Notes: generated by a model not told the origin, from the sequence alone. A stretch of 32,792 nucleotides of DNA from an uncultured Nitrospinota bacterium (GCA_905612265.1 CAJQRI010000053.1:1-32792); one strand, 5' to 3'. Shown: positions 8,458 to 18,451, counted from the first letter of the stretch. Numbers and translations: made by a program.

Positions 8458-8688
8458 ATGATTCTGTTAGACGGAGAAATCACCGAGATCAATACCCCCC
8501 CTAATAAAGCCGACCAGTTTCGAGAGCTCACTATCTGGGTACCTGAAACAGGAGAGCATGTGGAAATGACCTGCTTCATTCATGAGCTGAAAAAGTCAGG
8601 ACTGGAAGAAGGCAGCAAGATTTCGATTAAAATCGAAAAGAAGTTCGATGTCGATTCCCTGACCCGCGACCTGTTGAAGCCGCAATAG
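8458..8688 (+). CDS. Small hypothetical protein, 76 residues
   Basis: I do not recognise this family. The ATG at 8458 has GAAAGGA about 5 bases upstream and is preferred over an ATG at 8344 that would overlap the selO end by 80 bases. The product is soluble, mixed charge, with alternating hydrophobic strands (MILLDGEITEI, ELTIWVP, VEMTCFIHEL, KISIKIEKKFDV), consistent with a small beta-barrel such as an OB or SH3-like fold; that is inference. It follows selO by 34 bases on the same strand, so co-transcription is likely. Confidence 0.6.
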   Translation: MILLDGEITEINTPPNKADQFRELTIWVPETGEHVEMTCFIHELKKSGLEEGSKISIKIEKKFDVDSLTRDLLKPQ

Positions 8689-8780
8689 TTGCGGGTATGC
8701 CAACGTAGCTTTTAGTTTTACTTTTTGTTAAGTTAAAGGTTCTCTAACTATCCAAGCACCTGAAAGCTCTAACAACGTTT

Positions 8781-9782
8781 ATGCGCAAAATAAAAGAACT
8801 CGGTGAATTTGGGCTTATCCAACATCTGACTTCAAGCTTGAATTTCCGCGCCTCCGATTCTATTCTAGGTATCGGAGATGACTGTGCGGTTTATCCAGTA
8901 AAATCTGGAATGAAAGAAGTCATCTCCACAGACGCCCTAGTTGAAGACATCCATTTTAAACTTTCCACCACAACACCTGAAGCCTTGGGTCGAAAAGCCT
9001 TGTCCGTTAGCCTCAGTGATATTGCGGCAATGGGGGGAACTCCCAAAAGAGTACTGGTGACGTTGGGCTTGCCTGAACGGGTTTCATTGTTATTTCTAGA
9101 TAAGCTCTATTCCGGATTTAATGAAATATGTAATCAGTTCGAGGTGGAACTCGCCGGAGGCGATACGGTCTCTTCTCCTAAATGTTTTTTTATAAATATT
9201 GCGGTCATCGGAGAAGCAAAACGTGTTTTCACCCGCAAGGGTGCCAAGCCAGGCGACCTCATTTTCGTGACAGGAACTTTGGGAGATTCGAGTCTGGGCT
9301 TAAAACTAATCGGCAAAAAGATAAAAGGTGGCAAAGATAATAAGTTTCTGATCAATAGACATCTGGATCCTACACCAAGAGTTAAAGAAGCTGGCATTCT
9401 AGCCCGTTCCAAGTTAGATATTACTTCAATGATCGATATCAGTGACGGACTGGTTCAGGACCTTTACCATATTTGTAAGGCTTCTAATGTGGGAGCACGA
9501 ATTTATCAAGACAGGTTGCCACAATCACCCGAATTTGCACGCACTTGTGGCAAAAATTCAATTTCTCCTCTCCCCCTCCTTTTAAATGGTGGAGAGGATT
9601 ATGAATTATTATTTACTTTGCCAGCTGATGGTGCTAAAAAATTAACTAGGCAGTTTTTAAAGGCTAAAGTGTTTGTTACGCAAGTCGGGGAGATTGCCCT
9701 CAAACCCAGAAAAGTATTACTGGAGTTGAGAGATGGAACGATGAAGACCCTTCCAGAGTCTGAAGGCTTCAATCATTTTTAA
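8781..9782 (+). CDS. thiL: Thiamine-monophosphate kinase
   Basis: ATP-dependent phosphorylation of thiamine monophosphate to thiamine diphosphate, the last step of cofactor synthesis, in the cytoplasm. The 333-residue protein has the PurM/ThiL-type motifs in order: GEFGLI near the N-terminus, GIGDDCAVY (30-38, magnesium-binding Asp pair D33-D34), STDALVEDIHF (49-59), GRKALSVSLSDIAAMGG (70-86), ELAGGDTV, VTGTLGDSSLGL, IDISDGLVQDL and NGGEDYELLF. Length and motifs are full. No Shine-Dalgarno is apparent before the ATG. No other thi genes are present. The CNNM pair follows 106 bases downstream. Confidence 0.96.
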   Translation: MRKIKELGEFGLIQHLTSSLNFRASDSILGIGDDCAVYPVKSGMKEVISTDALVEDIHFKLSTTTPEALGRKALSVSLSDIAAMGGTPKRVLVTLGLPERVSLLFLDKLYSGFNEICNQFEVELAGGDTVSSPKCFFINIAVIGEAKRVFTRKGAKPGDLIFVTGTLGDSSLGLKLIGKKIKGGKDNKFLINRHLDPTPRVKEAGILARSKLDITSMIDISDGLVQDLYHICKASNVGARIYQDRLPQSPEFARTCGKNSISPLPLLLNGGEDYELLFTLPADGAKKLTRQFLKAKVFVTQVGEIALKPRKVLLELRDGTMKTLPESEGFNHF

Positions 9783-9888
9783 GTATAAAAACGATAGCTT
9801 TCCCTTCCCATACTTGCAAATTGCCAAATCGAATTATTCTTCAATTCGACTGACAAGCACCAGCCTAACTTGAGGTTTCTTAAAAGTT

Positions 9889-11196
9889 TTGGATGAATCA
9901 CTGTTTGCCCGTTCACTGTTATTGGTATTTCTACTTCTATGTTCGGCCTTTTTTTCAGCCTGTGAGGTTGCATACTTTTCTCTGAACTCTCTTCAACTAA
10001 ATGAGATGTCCGAGAAAAAGGGACACCTGGGGCGAATTGTAAACTCCCTCCTGGAAAAACCACGAGAACTTCTCATTACCATTTACATTGGTAATGAGTT
10101 CGTCAACATTGCTATTTCAGTTGTCGTCACCTCCATAGCCATTAATGTTTTTGGCAATCTTGGCGTGGGTATAGCCATTGGGGTTGGCACTTTACTATTG
10201 TTGGTTTTTGGCGACATCATCCCAAAGAGTATTTCACTAAAGTTTTCTCAGCCCTACGCTTTATTTTCAGCCTATCCTTTAACAATCTTTGCAAAGATTG
10301 TTCAGCCCGCCCAGAAACTTTTTTCCATTTGGACAGAAAAAATTATTAGTTATATGGGAATCCTGCCGCATGGTTTGAAAGAATCTCCTATTACCGATGA
10401 GGAGTTTCGAGCCATGGTCCAGGTCGGAGAAGGGGAAGGCGTTATCGACTCCGATGAAAGAGAGTTAATCCAAAATGTTATTGAGTTTGGTGAGACAACA
10501 GTAGATGAAATTATGACCCCAAAGATAGATATGTTCACCGTAGGGATTGAGGATAGTTTGGATGACATCCTACCCAGAATCATAGAGAATTTTTATTCTC
10601 GGGTTCCTGTATACGGAGAAGATGAGGAATGTATTCTGGGAATTTTGTACACTAAAGATCTGACGCGACTTAAACACTTGCCCCGCGAAAAGGTAAACTT
10701 AAAAAGCATCCTGCATGACACCATTTCTGTTCCGCAATCAAAAAAAATAAAAGAAATGTTGGAAGAGTTCAGGAAGATGAAAAGACATATGGCCATCGTT
10801 CTAGATGAATATGGCAGCGTATGTGGACTAGTAACACTGGAAGATATTCTTGAGGAACTGGTTGGAGAAATTGACAGTGAAATGCGGCAGGAGGAACTCC
10901 CGCTAAAGAGACTGAATGAAAACCATTATCGTATTGTAGGCGCTTACAGTCTGGCGGAGTTTAATGAAAGTTTTCAGAGCGACCTACCTGAGAATGATTA
11001 CGACACGGTTGGGGGTTATGTTTTTGGGCTCTTTGGCCGAATTCCCAGATCAGGTGAATCAACCACTGTTGACAGGTTCAAGTTTCGTGTCGAGAAAATG
11101 AAAGGTTCAAGAATCTTGAGTCTCTTCATAACCCTTATGAGTCCCCCCGCACAATCACTGCAAGGAACAGAAAAAGTTGAGGCCTCCGTAGATTAA
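9889..11196 (+). CDS. CNNM/CorC-family membrane protein with CBS pair (first paralogue)
   Basis: Starts at a TTG (9889): an in-frame TGA at 9871 leaves no room for an upstream ATG, and a GAGG lies 13 bases before it. The 435-residue product has an N-terminal DUF21 membrane domain (about 1-180) with several hydrophobic helices, starting SLLLVFLLLCSAFFSACEVA. A CBS pair follows (about 200-325; MTPKIDMFTV, SRVPVYGED, DEYGSVCGLVTLEDILEEL), then a C-terminal CorC/HlyC domain (about 345-425; YDTVGGYVFGLFGRIPRSGE). Related proteins are magnesium or cobalt transporters or efflux regulators, and older annotations call them hemolysins. Its stop overlaps the start of the next gene by one base (TAATG), so the pair is translationally coupled. 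Confidence 0.92.
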   Translation: MDESLFARSLLLVFLLLCSAFFSACEVAYFSLNSLQLNEMSEKKGHLGRIVNSLLEKPRELLITIYIGNEFVNIAISVVVTSIAINVFGNLGVGIAIGVGTLLLLVFGDIIPKSISLKFSQPYALFSAYPLTIFAKIVQPAQKLFSIWTEKIISYMGILPHGLKESPITDEEFRAMVQVGEGEGVIDSDERELIQNVIEFGETTVDEIMTPKIDMFTVGIEDSLDDILPRIIENFYSRVPVYGEDEECILGILYTKDLTRLKHLPREKVNLKSILHDTISVPQSKKIKEMLEEFRKMKRHMAIVLDEYGSVCGLVTLEDILEELVGEIDSEMRQEELPLKRLNENHYRIVGAYSLAEFNESFQSDLPENDYDTVGGYVFGLFGRIPRSGESTTVDRFKFRVEKMKGSRILSLFITLMSPPAQSLQGTEKVEASVD

Positions 11197-12485
11197 TGGA
11201 TTTCGCGACAACACTTATACTCGTGCTACTGGGAATACTACTGGAAGCATTTTTTTCTGGCTCAGAAATCGGCATGGTTTCTGTAAACCGCATAAAAATG
11301 AAACACCTTGCAGATGATGGAAGTTCCGCCGCGCGGTCCATCTTAAAATTACTCGAAAACCCTGAACGGCTCTTCACCACGACCTCTTTGGGAACCAATC
11401 TGGCGATGGTAGCTAGCACTGCTGTATTCACCGCATTCATGGTCACGCACTTTGGGGATACCGGGGAATGGATGGCCATGATGATTATTTCTCCTTTGAT
11501 ATTTTTTGTGGGAGAAATTATCCCAAAAATTATTTTTCAGCATCGCGCCGATTCCGTGATGCTATTTATGATTTACCCGCTGTTTTTTTTCTATAAAATT
11601 CTTTCTCCATTTACAAGCTGGCTATCAAAAGCATCCGCAAAGTTTACTAATAGTGTTCAGTTAGCCTCTACGGCGGAGCACAAGACCTTTAGTCGAGATC
11701 AACTACGAGGAGTTTTGAGCCTGGAATCACAGACTGTGGACTTAGGTGCGACGGAAAAGAAAATCATTCACAATATTTTTAATTTCGGAGAGCTTCGAGC
11801 AGAACATTGCATGGTTCCACTCATTCAAATGATCGCCATAAAAGATACGGCTACGTTGGCGGAAGCTCATGTTGTTGCCAATGATTCCGGTTTCTCACGA
11901 GTGCCGGTTTTCCATGAAAGAATGTATAACCTTATTGGAATTTTAAACACTTTTGATCTATTGGACCAGCCAGTTGATCACACTCCCATCACTAACCTCA
12001 TCCGTCCGGCTTACTATATTCCCCCGAGCAAAAAAGTTGATGACCTTCTCAAAGAGCTTCAGCAAAGAGGCTTGCATATAGCCATCGTGGTGGACGAGTA
12101 TGGTGGATGTATCGGTTTGATAACGATTGAAGATCTTCTGGAAAAAATTGTCGGTGAAATTGAAGACGAATACGACAAACCCGAGAAAACCTACGAAACC
12201 TATGCGGATGGAGGGTATCTGGTGGATGGCAGCACAGAAATAAGCGTTCTCAACGACGCTCTCAACTGGGATCTCCCCAGTGGAGATTTCGAGACTCTTG
12301 CCGGCTTGACCATTGACCGACTTGAAAGAATCCCAAACTCCGGTGATCAGCTTCTGGTAGGTTCCTATCGGTTAACTGTTAAAGAAGCAAGTAAACGAAA
12401 AATTCAATCCCTGATTATCCGTAAACTGAACACACAGCAGGAAACCAAAACGGATAAAAAAACCAGGCCCCTTAAAATTTCCTGA
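11196..12485 (+). CDS. CNNM/CorC-family membrane protein with CBS pair (second paralogue)
   Basis: The ATG overlaps the previous stop in TAATG. The 429-residue product repeats the architecture of its neighbour: a DUF21 membrane domain ([18 protein letters not shown] near the N-terminus, long hydrophobic helices to about 150), a CBS pair ([39 protein letters not shown]), and a CorC-type C-terminal domain ([20 protein letters not shown]). The two are clearly diverged paralogues rather than a recent duplication. The adjacent pair suggests they may act as a heteromeric ion-transport unit in the inner membrane; that is inference. The 3' end overlaps the convergent J-domain gene by 14 bases (12472-12485). 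Confidence 0.92.
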   Translation: MDFATTLILVLLGILLEAFFSGSEIGMVSVNRIKMKHLADDGSSAARSILKLLENPERLFTTTSLGTNLAMVASTAVFTAFMVTHFGDTGEWMAMMIISPLIFFVGEIIPKIIFQHRADSVMLFMIYPLFFFYKILSPFTSWLSKASAKFTNSVQLASTAEHKTFSRDQLRGVLSLESQTVDLGATEKKIIHNIFNFGELRAEHCMVPLIQMIAIKDTATLAEAHVVANDSGFSRVPVFHERMYNLIGILNTFDLLDQPVDHTPITNLIRPAYYIPPSKKVDDLLKELQQRGLHIAIVVDEYGGCIGLITIEDLLEKIVGEIEDEYDKPEKTYETYADGGYLVDGSTEISVLNDALNWDLPSGDFETLAGLTIDRLERIPNSGDQLLVGSYRLTVKEASKRKIQSLIIRKLNTQQETKTDKKTRPLKIS

Positions 12486-13194
12486 CCTTTTCCAACGCCT
12501 GATAAGCTGATTGAACCTCAATAAATTTCAAATGGGCCTCATGAACCGTATTTTCATCCTCCATGGCAACGCGGTCAGGATGACACTGGCTAGCCAGATT
12601 GCGATAGGCTTTTTTGATTTCATCATTAGAAGCTTTAGAGGAAAGCCCTAATACATGGAAAGGTGTTTTAAAAGGTTCGAGCAAATACTTCGCCCTGACC
12701 TCGTTATGCTGGTCATAGGACAACCCCAACTCCGATACGATTTTTTTTATCAGGGATTGAGTTTCTTCACCTAAATCATTCCCAACCAAAGTAATCTGAT
12801 AACATAGAGCAAGAAGCAAAAGGTTGTAATTATTTTGGCAGGAATCTTTATACTCCTTCACAAATCGGTCAATATCCGGTTTTTTGGACCCGACTTCCTT
12901 GATCAAGCGATCCAAGGACTTTAAGTCTGAAGAACCATAACTCAGATTCTTCATAAAAAAATTATGGATCACGGCCACTTGTTTCGGTAGCAATGCACCC
13001 GACTCCCTGGCCACACGTGCTAGAATGACAACCAGACTTGTAATAAATTCGCCCTGCTTTGTAATACCTGGTAAACTTTCCTGCAGTTTTTTCTGGAGTT
13101 TTTTACCCAAAAAATGCTCCATAGTTCCACCGATGACAGCACCCAAAGGACCACCACGTAAAAAACCTAAACCTGCACCCATCCACCAAGACAT
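12472..13194 (-). CDS. DjlA-like co-chaperone: TerB-like region plus C-terminal J domain
   Basis: A 240-residue protein. The N-terminus (MSWWMGAGLGFLRGGPLGAV) is Gly-rich and hydrophobic, like the membrane-anchoring start of DjlA. The middle (about 45-165) is a helical acidic region resembling TerB. The last 65 residues are a J domain (TPFHVLGLSSKASNDEIKKA, HPD at 205-207, then YQAL near the end). J domains stimulate the ATPase of DnaK through the HPD tripeptide. Placing the J domain at the C-terminus after TerB matches DjlA. The gene is on the minus strand and convergent with the second CNNM gene, with overlapping 3' ends. No SD of note; GTGAG lies about 13 bases upstream of the ATG. Confidence 0.85.
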   Translation of the reverse strand: MSWWMGAGLGFLRGGPLGAVIGGTMEHFLGKKLQKKLQESLPGITKQGEFITSLVVILARVARESGALLPKQVAVIHNFFMKNLSYGSSDLKSLDRLIKEVGSKKPDIDRFVKEYKDSCQNNYNLLLLALCYQITLVGNDLGEETQSLIKKIVSELGLSYDQHNEVRAKYLLEPFKTPFHVLGLSSKASNDEIKKAYRNLASQCHPDRVAMEDENTVHEAHLKFIEVQSAYQALEKVRKF

Positions 13195-13324
13195 ATGAAA
13201 TTTATACTCACAAAATGAAAATGGGCACTATACCACAAACAGAGCAACGCGCCCTCTATGTCAATATCCCCATAAAGGCGGAGATAAGCATATTTAGAAA
13301 ACAACCCACTGGAGGAAACAGTTA

Positions 13325-13615
13325 ATGGTCAAGCACATTGTTATGTTTAAACTGGCAGAAAAAAATCAGGAAAATATGGATCAGGTTATGACTGCCCTCA
13401 ATAGCCTGAGAGGGAATATAGAAACCTTAAAGTTTCTTGAGCTGGGAAATGATTTCTTAGGCTCTGAAAGGAGCTATGATATCGTCCTTACAGCTCATTT
13501 TGATGACCTTGAAGATTTAAAGGTATATGCAGACCATAAAAATCATTTACCTGTCGTAGACAAAGTGCGATCCCTCTGCTCCGCATCCATCGTTGTGGAC
13601 TACCAAACGGAATAA
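13325..13615 (+). CDS. Dabb (stress-responsive alpha/beta-barrel) domain protein
   Basis: A 96-residue protein of the Dabb superfamily: MVKHIVMFKL at the start carries the conserved His of strand 1, and the middle and end (YDIVLTAHFDDLEDLKVY, HKNHLPVV) match the dimeric ferredoxin-like barrel. GGAGG lies 9 bases before the ATG. The family includes plant stress proteins and bacterial enzymes of polyketide or heme-related chemistry, but most short bacterial copies have no known function. No operon partner is visible, and the preceding J-domain gene runs the other way. Confidence 0.88.
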   Translation: MVKHIVMFKLAEKNQENMDQVMTALNSLRGNIETLKFLELGNDFLGSERSYDIVLTAHFDDLEDLKVYADHKNHLPVVDKVRSLCSASIVVDYQTE

Positions 13616-13940
13616 CGCTGGCCTAGGCTTTATCAAAAAACTTAATTTTTTTATGCCATCTAGGCAAATAAAATCTTGTACTTTATTTTCTCAAGTGCTA
13701 AAGTTCAAGAAATTTTTATCCAGCCATGGATAAGATGCAATAAAAACTAGAGAATCAGGGTAAAAATAATAACGGGAAAATCGTCTCTATGTCATTCGAT
13801 CAATAGGTGATGGGAGGCTAAAAAAATTTATCTACCCACCCATACTTTCGTCTAGCTAAACATATGGATAGCTAATGATTTTGAGTTACCTTCCCGAATG
13901 AATGCATCATAAGAGTTCCCTTTAATATAGGAGATTCGGC
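13616..13940. other. Intergenic region upstream of the H1-DksA fusion gene
   Basis: 325 bases without a supported gene, AT-rich. It contains GCCTAG near 13621 and CTAGGC near 13660, which could pair across a loop of about 33 bases, and two copies of TAGCTA (itself a palindrome) 10 bases apart near 13853-13874. I see no clear sigma-70 promoter, terminator or RNA gene. It presumably holds the promoter and leader for the gene starting at 13941; AGGAG lies 7 bases before that ATG. Confidence 0.4.
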
Positions 13941-14618
13941 ATGGCAACGAAAAAAAAGTCCGCAAAGAAAATCGTTAAGAAGACTTCTGCAAAGAAGAAA
14001 GTTATAGCTAAAAAAAAGGTAGCCACTAAGAAATCTGCAAGCAAGAAAACCGTAAAACCTACCAAAAAACCCGTTAAGAAAAAAGCAACTAAGAAAACTG
14101 TGGCAAAAAAAGCATCTCCAAAGAAGAAAATCAAGGCTTCTGCTGTAAAGAAAGCGACTAAAGCAACTGTGAAGAAGGCCAAAGTTTTACCCACAAAAAC
14201 CAAAATAGCAAAAAAGAAGGCCAAAACTTCAAAAAAAACCAGTACCAAGCCGGGTAAACGTATGGTAGCCCAATTAGACCCTGCGGTGCTTAAAATCCGC
14301 GAGCGTCTTATTGTCAATCGGGCTGAGTTATTGAAATTGATTCAGGCTTCTCAATCTGTCGAGCGTGATGCTGGAGATTTAACGTTTAGCAACGAAATCG
14401 ATCTTGCCTCAAGTCTTGAGGGGAGGGAAATGACTTTCCAATTAACCAGCCGGGACCGCAATGAGCTGAAGTTAATTGAAGAAATCTTATTCAGAATAAA
14501 CAACGGTAGTTACGGGGATTGTGATTCCTGCGAAAAGAAGATCACTTTGAAGCGCCTTCAAATTATGCCATTAGCCACTTTATGCATCGAGTGCCAGGAA
14601 GACGCTGAGAACCTTTAG
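13941..14618 (+). CDS. Histone H1-like Lys/Ala-rich tail fused to a DksA/TraR zinc-finger domain
   Basis: The 225-residue protein has two unlike parts. Residues 1-108 are almost wholly Lys, Ala, Thr, Val and Ser in KK-rich repeats (such as KKKVATKKSASKKTVK), like the C-terminal tails of histone H1 and bacterial H1-like DNA-binding proteins. Residues 113-225 resemble DksA/TraR: a coiled coil, then a C4 zinc finger C194/C197 (CDSCEKK) and C215/C218 (CIEC). Known role of DksA: it enters the RNA polymerase secondary channel and modulates transcription with ppGpp. At the coiled-coil tip the DxxDxA motif of E. coli reads NEIDLA (151-156), so by my alignment the first Asp is Asn and the second is kept (D154). 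The basic tail would bind DNA nonspecifically. AGGAG precedes the ATG. It ends 8 bases from the convergent secA. Confidence 0.9.
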   Translation: MATKKKSAKKIVKKTSAKKKVIAKKKVATKKSASKKTVKPTKKPVKKKATKKTVAKKASPKKKIKASAVKKATKATVKKAKVLPTKTKIAKKKAKTSKKTSTKPGKRMVAQLDPAVLKIRERLIVNRAELLKLIQASQSVERDAGDLTFSNEIDLASSLEGREMTFQLTSRDRNELKLIEEILFRINNGSYGDCDSCEKKITLKRLQIMPLATLCIECQEDAENL

Positions 14619-14626
14619 CAGCACTG

Positions 14627-17188
14627 TTACTGGCCGTGACATTTTTTGTATTTTTTACCACTCCCACAAGGACAAGGGTCGTTCCTACCGACTTTATCTT
14701 CATCGCGACGAACCGTTACCGATTTTTCTAGAGGCTCTGAGTTCCCCCGGTGCTCCACAAATTTCGAGGGTTTGTTGACCAACTCCTCTGGAGCTTCCAC
14801 CTCTTGGTTGATCTCAGCTTTAAACAAGTATTTCGTGGTTTCTTCTTTAATGCTTGCCATCATGTTGCTGAACAGGTCAAACCCTTCTTTCTTATATTCA
14901 GTCAGAGGGTTTTTCTGAGCATAACCTCGTAAACCGATTCCTTCTTTGAGATGATCCATGCCTAGCAGGTGATCTTTCCAGAACGAGTCAAGAATCTGCA
15001 GCATAATGACTTTTTCAACATGCCGCATGAACTCGGAATCAATACCCTCTTCCTTGGCTTCGTAGGCTTGGGTCACTGCCAAGATAACAGCATCATGAAG
15101 CTTCTCTCTATTGCAGTTCTCCAACTCCAGTGAAGTCTTTCCCTGAAGTAGTAACTCATGCTCACCAGACTTTTCAATATGAACCCCAAACTGCCTTTCC
15201 AGCAACTCATTCAAACCTTCGACATCCCATTCTTCAGGGTATATTTTTTCATGAGCAATATCAGCAAGAGCTTCATCCACCACCTCGTCGGCCATATCCA
15301 GTAGGACATCTTTCCCGTTTTCTGTGTTGATGATTACACGGCGCAAGGCGTAAAGCACTTCTCTTTGACGGTTCATAACATCATCATATTCCAGAAGATG
15401 TTTACGTATATCAAAGTTGTGCGCTTCTACTTTTTTCTGTGCGTTAGCAACCGCTTTCGAAACCATGGAATGCTCAATTGGTTGTCCATGTTCCATTCCC
15501 AACCGGGCCATTAAAGGAGATATTTTATCCGATCCAAAAATACGCAGTAAATCATCCTCAAGACTCAGATAGAAACGGGAAGATCCATTGTCCCCCTGCC
15601 TTCCAGAACGGCCCCTCAACTGGTTATCGATGCGGCGACTTTCATGCCGTTCAGTTCCAAGAATATGAAGGCCACCCAACTCAGGAATGCCCTCACCCAA
15701 AACAATATCAGTACCTCGGCCAGCCATATTCGTCGCAATGGTAACGGCTCCGGGTTGCCCCGCCTGTGAAATAATCTCGGCTTCTTGCTCATGATGCTTG
15801 GCATTCAATACACTATGTTTAATACCCGCCTTTTTCAGTTTTTTACTCAAAAGCTCTGATCTTTCGATAGATATCGTACCAACCAGAACAGGCCTCTTGA
15901 TCTCATTCAGCTCTTTAATCTCTTCGATGGCGGCATCATATTTTTCCATTTCTGTTCGGAAAATCATGTCAGGACAATCTTCTCGAATCATGGGCTGATT
16001 CGTCGGAACCACAATAACTTCGAGTTTATAAATTGAACCGAATTCTTCAGCCTCGGTATCTGCGGTTCCGGTCATACCACCCAGTTTTTCATACATTCTA
16101 AAATAATTTTGGAAAGTGATGCTTGCGAGGGTCTGATTTTCGTTTTCAATTTTTACGCCCTCTTTCGCCTCCAAAGCCTGATGCAATCCATCGCTATAAC
16201 GCCTACCCGACATCATGCGGCCGGTGAACTCGTCAATAATAACGACTTCACCATCCTTAACCACATAGTCCACTTCGTTTCTGAATAGCCCATGCGCTTT
16301 AACCGCTTGATTAAGACAATGAAGTGTTTCAATATTATTTGGATCGTACAGGTTTTCCATACCCAACAAGTTTTCCATTACGACAATACCATCATCCGTC
16401 AAAGCGGCAGTCTTGGCTTTTTCATCAACCAGATAATGCTCTTCCTTTTTCAACTGAGGAACAAGCTGGTTCACCGTATAATACTTGTCGGTAGATTCCT
16501 CCGCCGGCCCGGAAATAATCAAAGGCGTTCGAGCCTCATCGATCAAAATGCTATCCACCTCATCCACAATGGCAAAATTCAGTTCGCGCTGAACCATTTG
16601 ATCTCTCGAGAACTTCATATTATCTCGGAGAAAATCAAACCCGAATTCATTGTTGGTGCCATAAAGCACATCTGCGGCATAAGCCACCTTTCTATCCTCC
16701 TCAGGAATATCGTGATAAATCATGCCCACAGATAGACCTAAAAATTTATAGATCTTTCCCATCCAGTCGCTGTCACGAGTCGCCAAATAGTCGTTAACCG
16801 TTACGATATGCACGCCTTTTCCAGACAAAGCATTCAAGTAAACCGGTAAAGTTGCCATGAGGGTTTTCCCTTCACCGGTTTTCATTTCTGCTATTTTTCC
16901 TTCATGCAGAACCACTCCGCCTATAATTTGCACATCAAAGTGACGCATTCCAAGCACCCGCACACTAGCTTCTCGGACAACAGCAAATGCTTCAGGTAAA
17001 ATTTCATCTATGGTAGCGCCATTGGCCAGTTTGCCTTTCAGCTCTGGTGTTTTGGCCATAAGCTGATCATCAGAGAGCGCCTTCATCTCATCCTCAAGTG
17101 CGTTCACAGCAACTACATAGCTTTGAATCCGCTTAATCTCACGGTCATTACGAGAACCAATAAGTTTTTTGATTAAACCAAATACCAT
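14627..17188 (-). CDS. secA: Preprotein translocase ATPase SecA
   Basis: The motor of the Sec export pathway, acting at the inner membrane with SecYEG. The 853-residue length is normal. Motifs: Walker A KTGEGKT (103-109), the DEVDSILID helicase block, [11 protein letters not shown], the GTISIERSE region, [13 protein letters not shown] in the second helicase domain, and the C-terminal zinc-binding SEC-C motif ([19 protein letters not shown]), which typically contacts SecB or ribosomes. The start at 17188 gives the expected N-terminus ([20 protein letters not shown]). The M23 peptidase gene lies 164 bases upstream on the same strand. Gene and motifs appear intact. Confidence 0.98.
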   Translation of the reverse strand: MVFGLIKKLIGSRNDREIKRIQSYVVAVNALEDEMKALSDDQLMAKTPELKGKLANGATIDEILPEAFAVVREASVRVLGMRHFDVQIIGGVVLHEGKIAEMKTGEGKTLMATLPVYLNALSGKGVHIVTVNDYLATRDSDWMGKIYKFLGLSVGMIYHDIPEEDRKVAYAADVLYGTNNEFGFDFLRDNMKFSRDQMVQRELNFAIVDEVDSILIDEARTPLIISGPAEESTDKYYTVNQLVPQLKKEEHYLVDEKAKTAALTDDGIVVMENLLGMENLYDPNNIETLHCLNQAVKAHGLFRNEVDYVVKDGEVVIIDEFTGRMMSGRRYSDGLHQALEAKEGVKIENENQTLASITFQNYFRMYEKLGGMTGTADTEAEEFGSIYKLEVIVVPTNQPMIREDCPDMIFRTEMEKYDAAIEEIKELNEIKRPVLVGTISIERSELLSKKLKKAGIKHSVLNAKHHEQEAEIISQAGQPGAVTIATNMAGRGTDIVLGEGIPELGGLHILGTERHESRRIDNQLRGRSGRQGDNGSSRFYLSLEDDLLRIFGSDKISPLMARLGMEHGQPIEHSMVSKAVANAQKKVEAHNFDIRKHLLEYDDVMNRQREVLYALRRVIINTENGKDVLLDMADEVVDEALADIAHEKIYPEEWDVEGLNELLERQFGVHIEKSGEHELLLQGKTSLELENCNREKLHDAVILAVTQAYEAKEEGIDSEFMRHVEKVIMLQILDSFWKDHLLGMDHLKEGIGLRGYAQKNPLTEYKKEGFDLFSNMMASIKEETTKYLFKAEINQEVEAPEELVNKPSKFVEHRGNSEPLEKSVTVRRDEDKVGRNDPCPCGSGKKYKKCHGQ

Positions 17189-17352
17189 CTCAAATCTCGG
17201 GTTAAATTACAGCTTGGAGTTTAAAATTAATGCAGAGAATATCAGACCTTTACCAACAAGGCCAAACCCTCACTCATCAAGGATGCCTTCAGAAAATTCT
17301 AGATATCGGTGGGGAAAAGGTGACGGCGATTCAATAACCGCCTAAGGACAAT

Positions 17353-18282
17353 TTACTCTTCTAAAATATAGTTCTTGGGACTGACTGGCACACCGTTGAG
17401 CAATATTTCATAATGGAGATGAGGACCAGTACTCCGCCCGGTATTCCCAACTAGCGAAACTACCTGCCCACGCTTAACACGGTCTCCAACTTTAACTAGA
17501 TGTTTGGAGTTATGACCATAACGGGTAACAATGCCATAACCATGGTCTACCTCAACCAGGTTGCCATAACCATATTCCCTTCCTTCGACCACTACTACAC
17601 CATCTGCAGTAGCACGAACCGGAGCCCCGCTTCGAGCCGCAATATCCCAGCCTTCATGTTTTTCTCTTAAACCTGTAAATGGAGACTTTCTAAAACCAAA
17701 GCTGGAAGTCACCCAACCACGAGTCGGCCAGATTGAAGGAGTTGAAGAAAGAAAAGATTTTTGATTCTTAAAGAAATCGTCAAGTTCTTGAAAACTGATA
17801 CTCTGAATTTTTGCCTGTCTATCTAAATGATCCAATCCATTAGATAAACGATCTACCATGCTAGCCGCACCTCGGCCCATGGATGTCTTGAAACTGTTTT
17901 TCCTCAGTCCATAAGGTCCGCCAACACCCCAGTTTTTCTCAACCGATTTCGGGGAATTTTCCAGAGCTGTAATGACTCGAAGCTTTTTTTCAAAACGTTC
18001 CAAACGGGCCATTTGTGTTTCAAAGTTTTTTACTTGCTGTGCAAATTTTGCTACTTGGATTTTGCGGATTTTAGAATCCCGACGAAGTTCAACCAACTCG
18101 TTTTCACTGCCTTGCAAACTTAAATACTGCTGAGAAAAATAAAATACAGAGCCCACAAAACCAATTAAAACGACAAAGGACACTAAAACACCAAATTTCA
18201 CAACACGTTGTGGTAGGCGTATCTTTTTAGGCGCTCTCAATGTTCCAGGGAAAAGTACTATGGTTACTTCATCCTTACCCAC
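17353..18282 (-). CDS. M23 (LytM) peptidase with membrane anchor and coiled coil
   Basis: Starts at a GTG (18282) with AAGGAG 5 bases upstream. The 309-residue protein has a cytoplasmic basic N-terminus, one transmembrane helix at about 28-50, a coiled coil at about 55-105, and a C-terminal LytM domain. Zinc-site residues are H209 and D213 (HEGWDIA), with H288 and H290 (GPHLHYE); GYGNLVEVDHGYG and YGHNSKH fill the rest of the site. Such proteins cleave peptidoglycan cross-links, or, if degenerate, activate amidases as EnvC or NlpD do. All zinc ligands appear present, so an active endopeptidase is likely. It sits between the dnaB/TPR cluster and secA on the same strand. Confidence 0.92.
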   Translation of the reverse strand: MGKDEVTIVLFPGTLRAPKKIRLPQRVVKFGVLVSFVVLIGFVGSVFYFSQQYLSLQGSENELVELRRDSKIRKIQVAKFAQQVKNFETQMARLERFEKKLRVITALENSPKSVEKNWGVGGPYGLRKNSFKTSMGRGAASMVDRLSNGLDHLDRQAKIQSISFQELDDFFKNQKSFLSSTPSIWPTRGWVTSSFGFRKSPFTGLREKHEGWDIAARSGAPVRATADGVVVVEGREYGYGNLVEVDHGYGIVTRYGHNSKHLVKVGDRVKRGQVVSLVGNTGRSTGPHLHYEILLNGVPVSPKNYILEE

Positions 18283-18451
18283 GTTGTCTCCTTGATAGCA
18301 GTTATAAATGCATGCAATCCTCGAAATTGTATCGCTTAAAGCCCTTATTTGTCAATAGTTAAATCAGCAGGAGCCCAAAGCGAAATAAACCCGAAGCAGT
18401 CATTTTCAGTTTCTATGTAAGTTGTTTGAAGAGCCCCCATAAGCTCTAATT

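Noticed and set aside
13941-14300. Minus-strand frame opposite the Lys-rich tail, looking like a hydrophobic membrane protein
   Set aside because: It is the antisense of Lys/Ala codons, which always gives Phe/Leu-rich translation; no start signal or motif.
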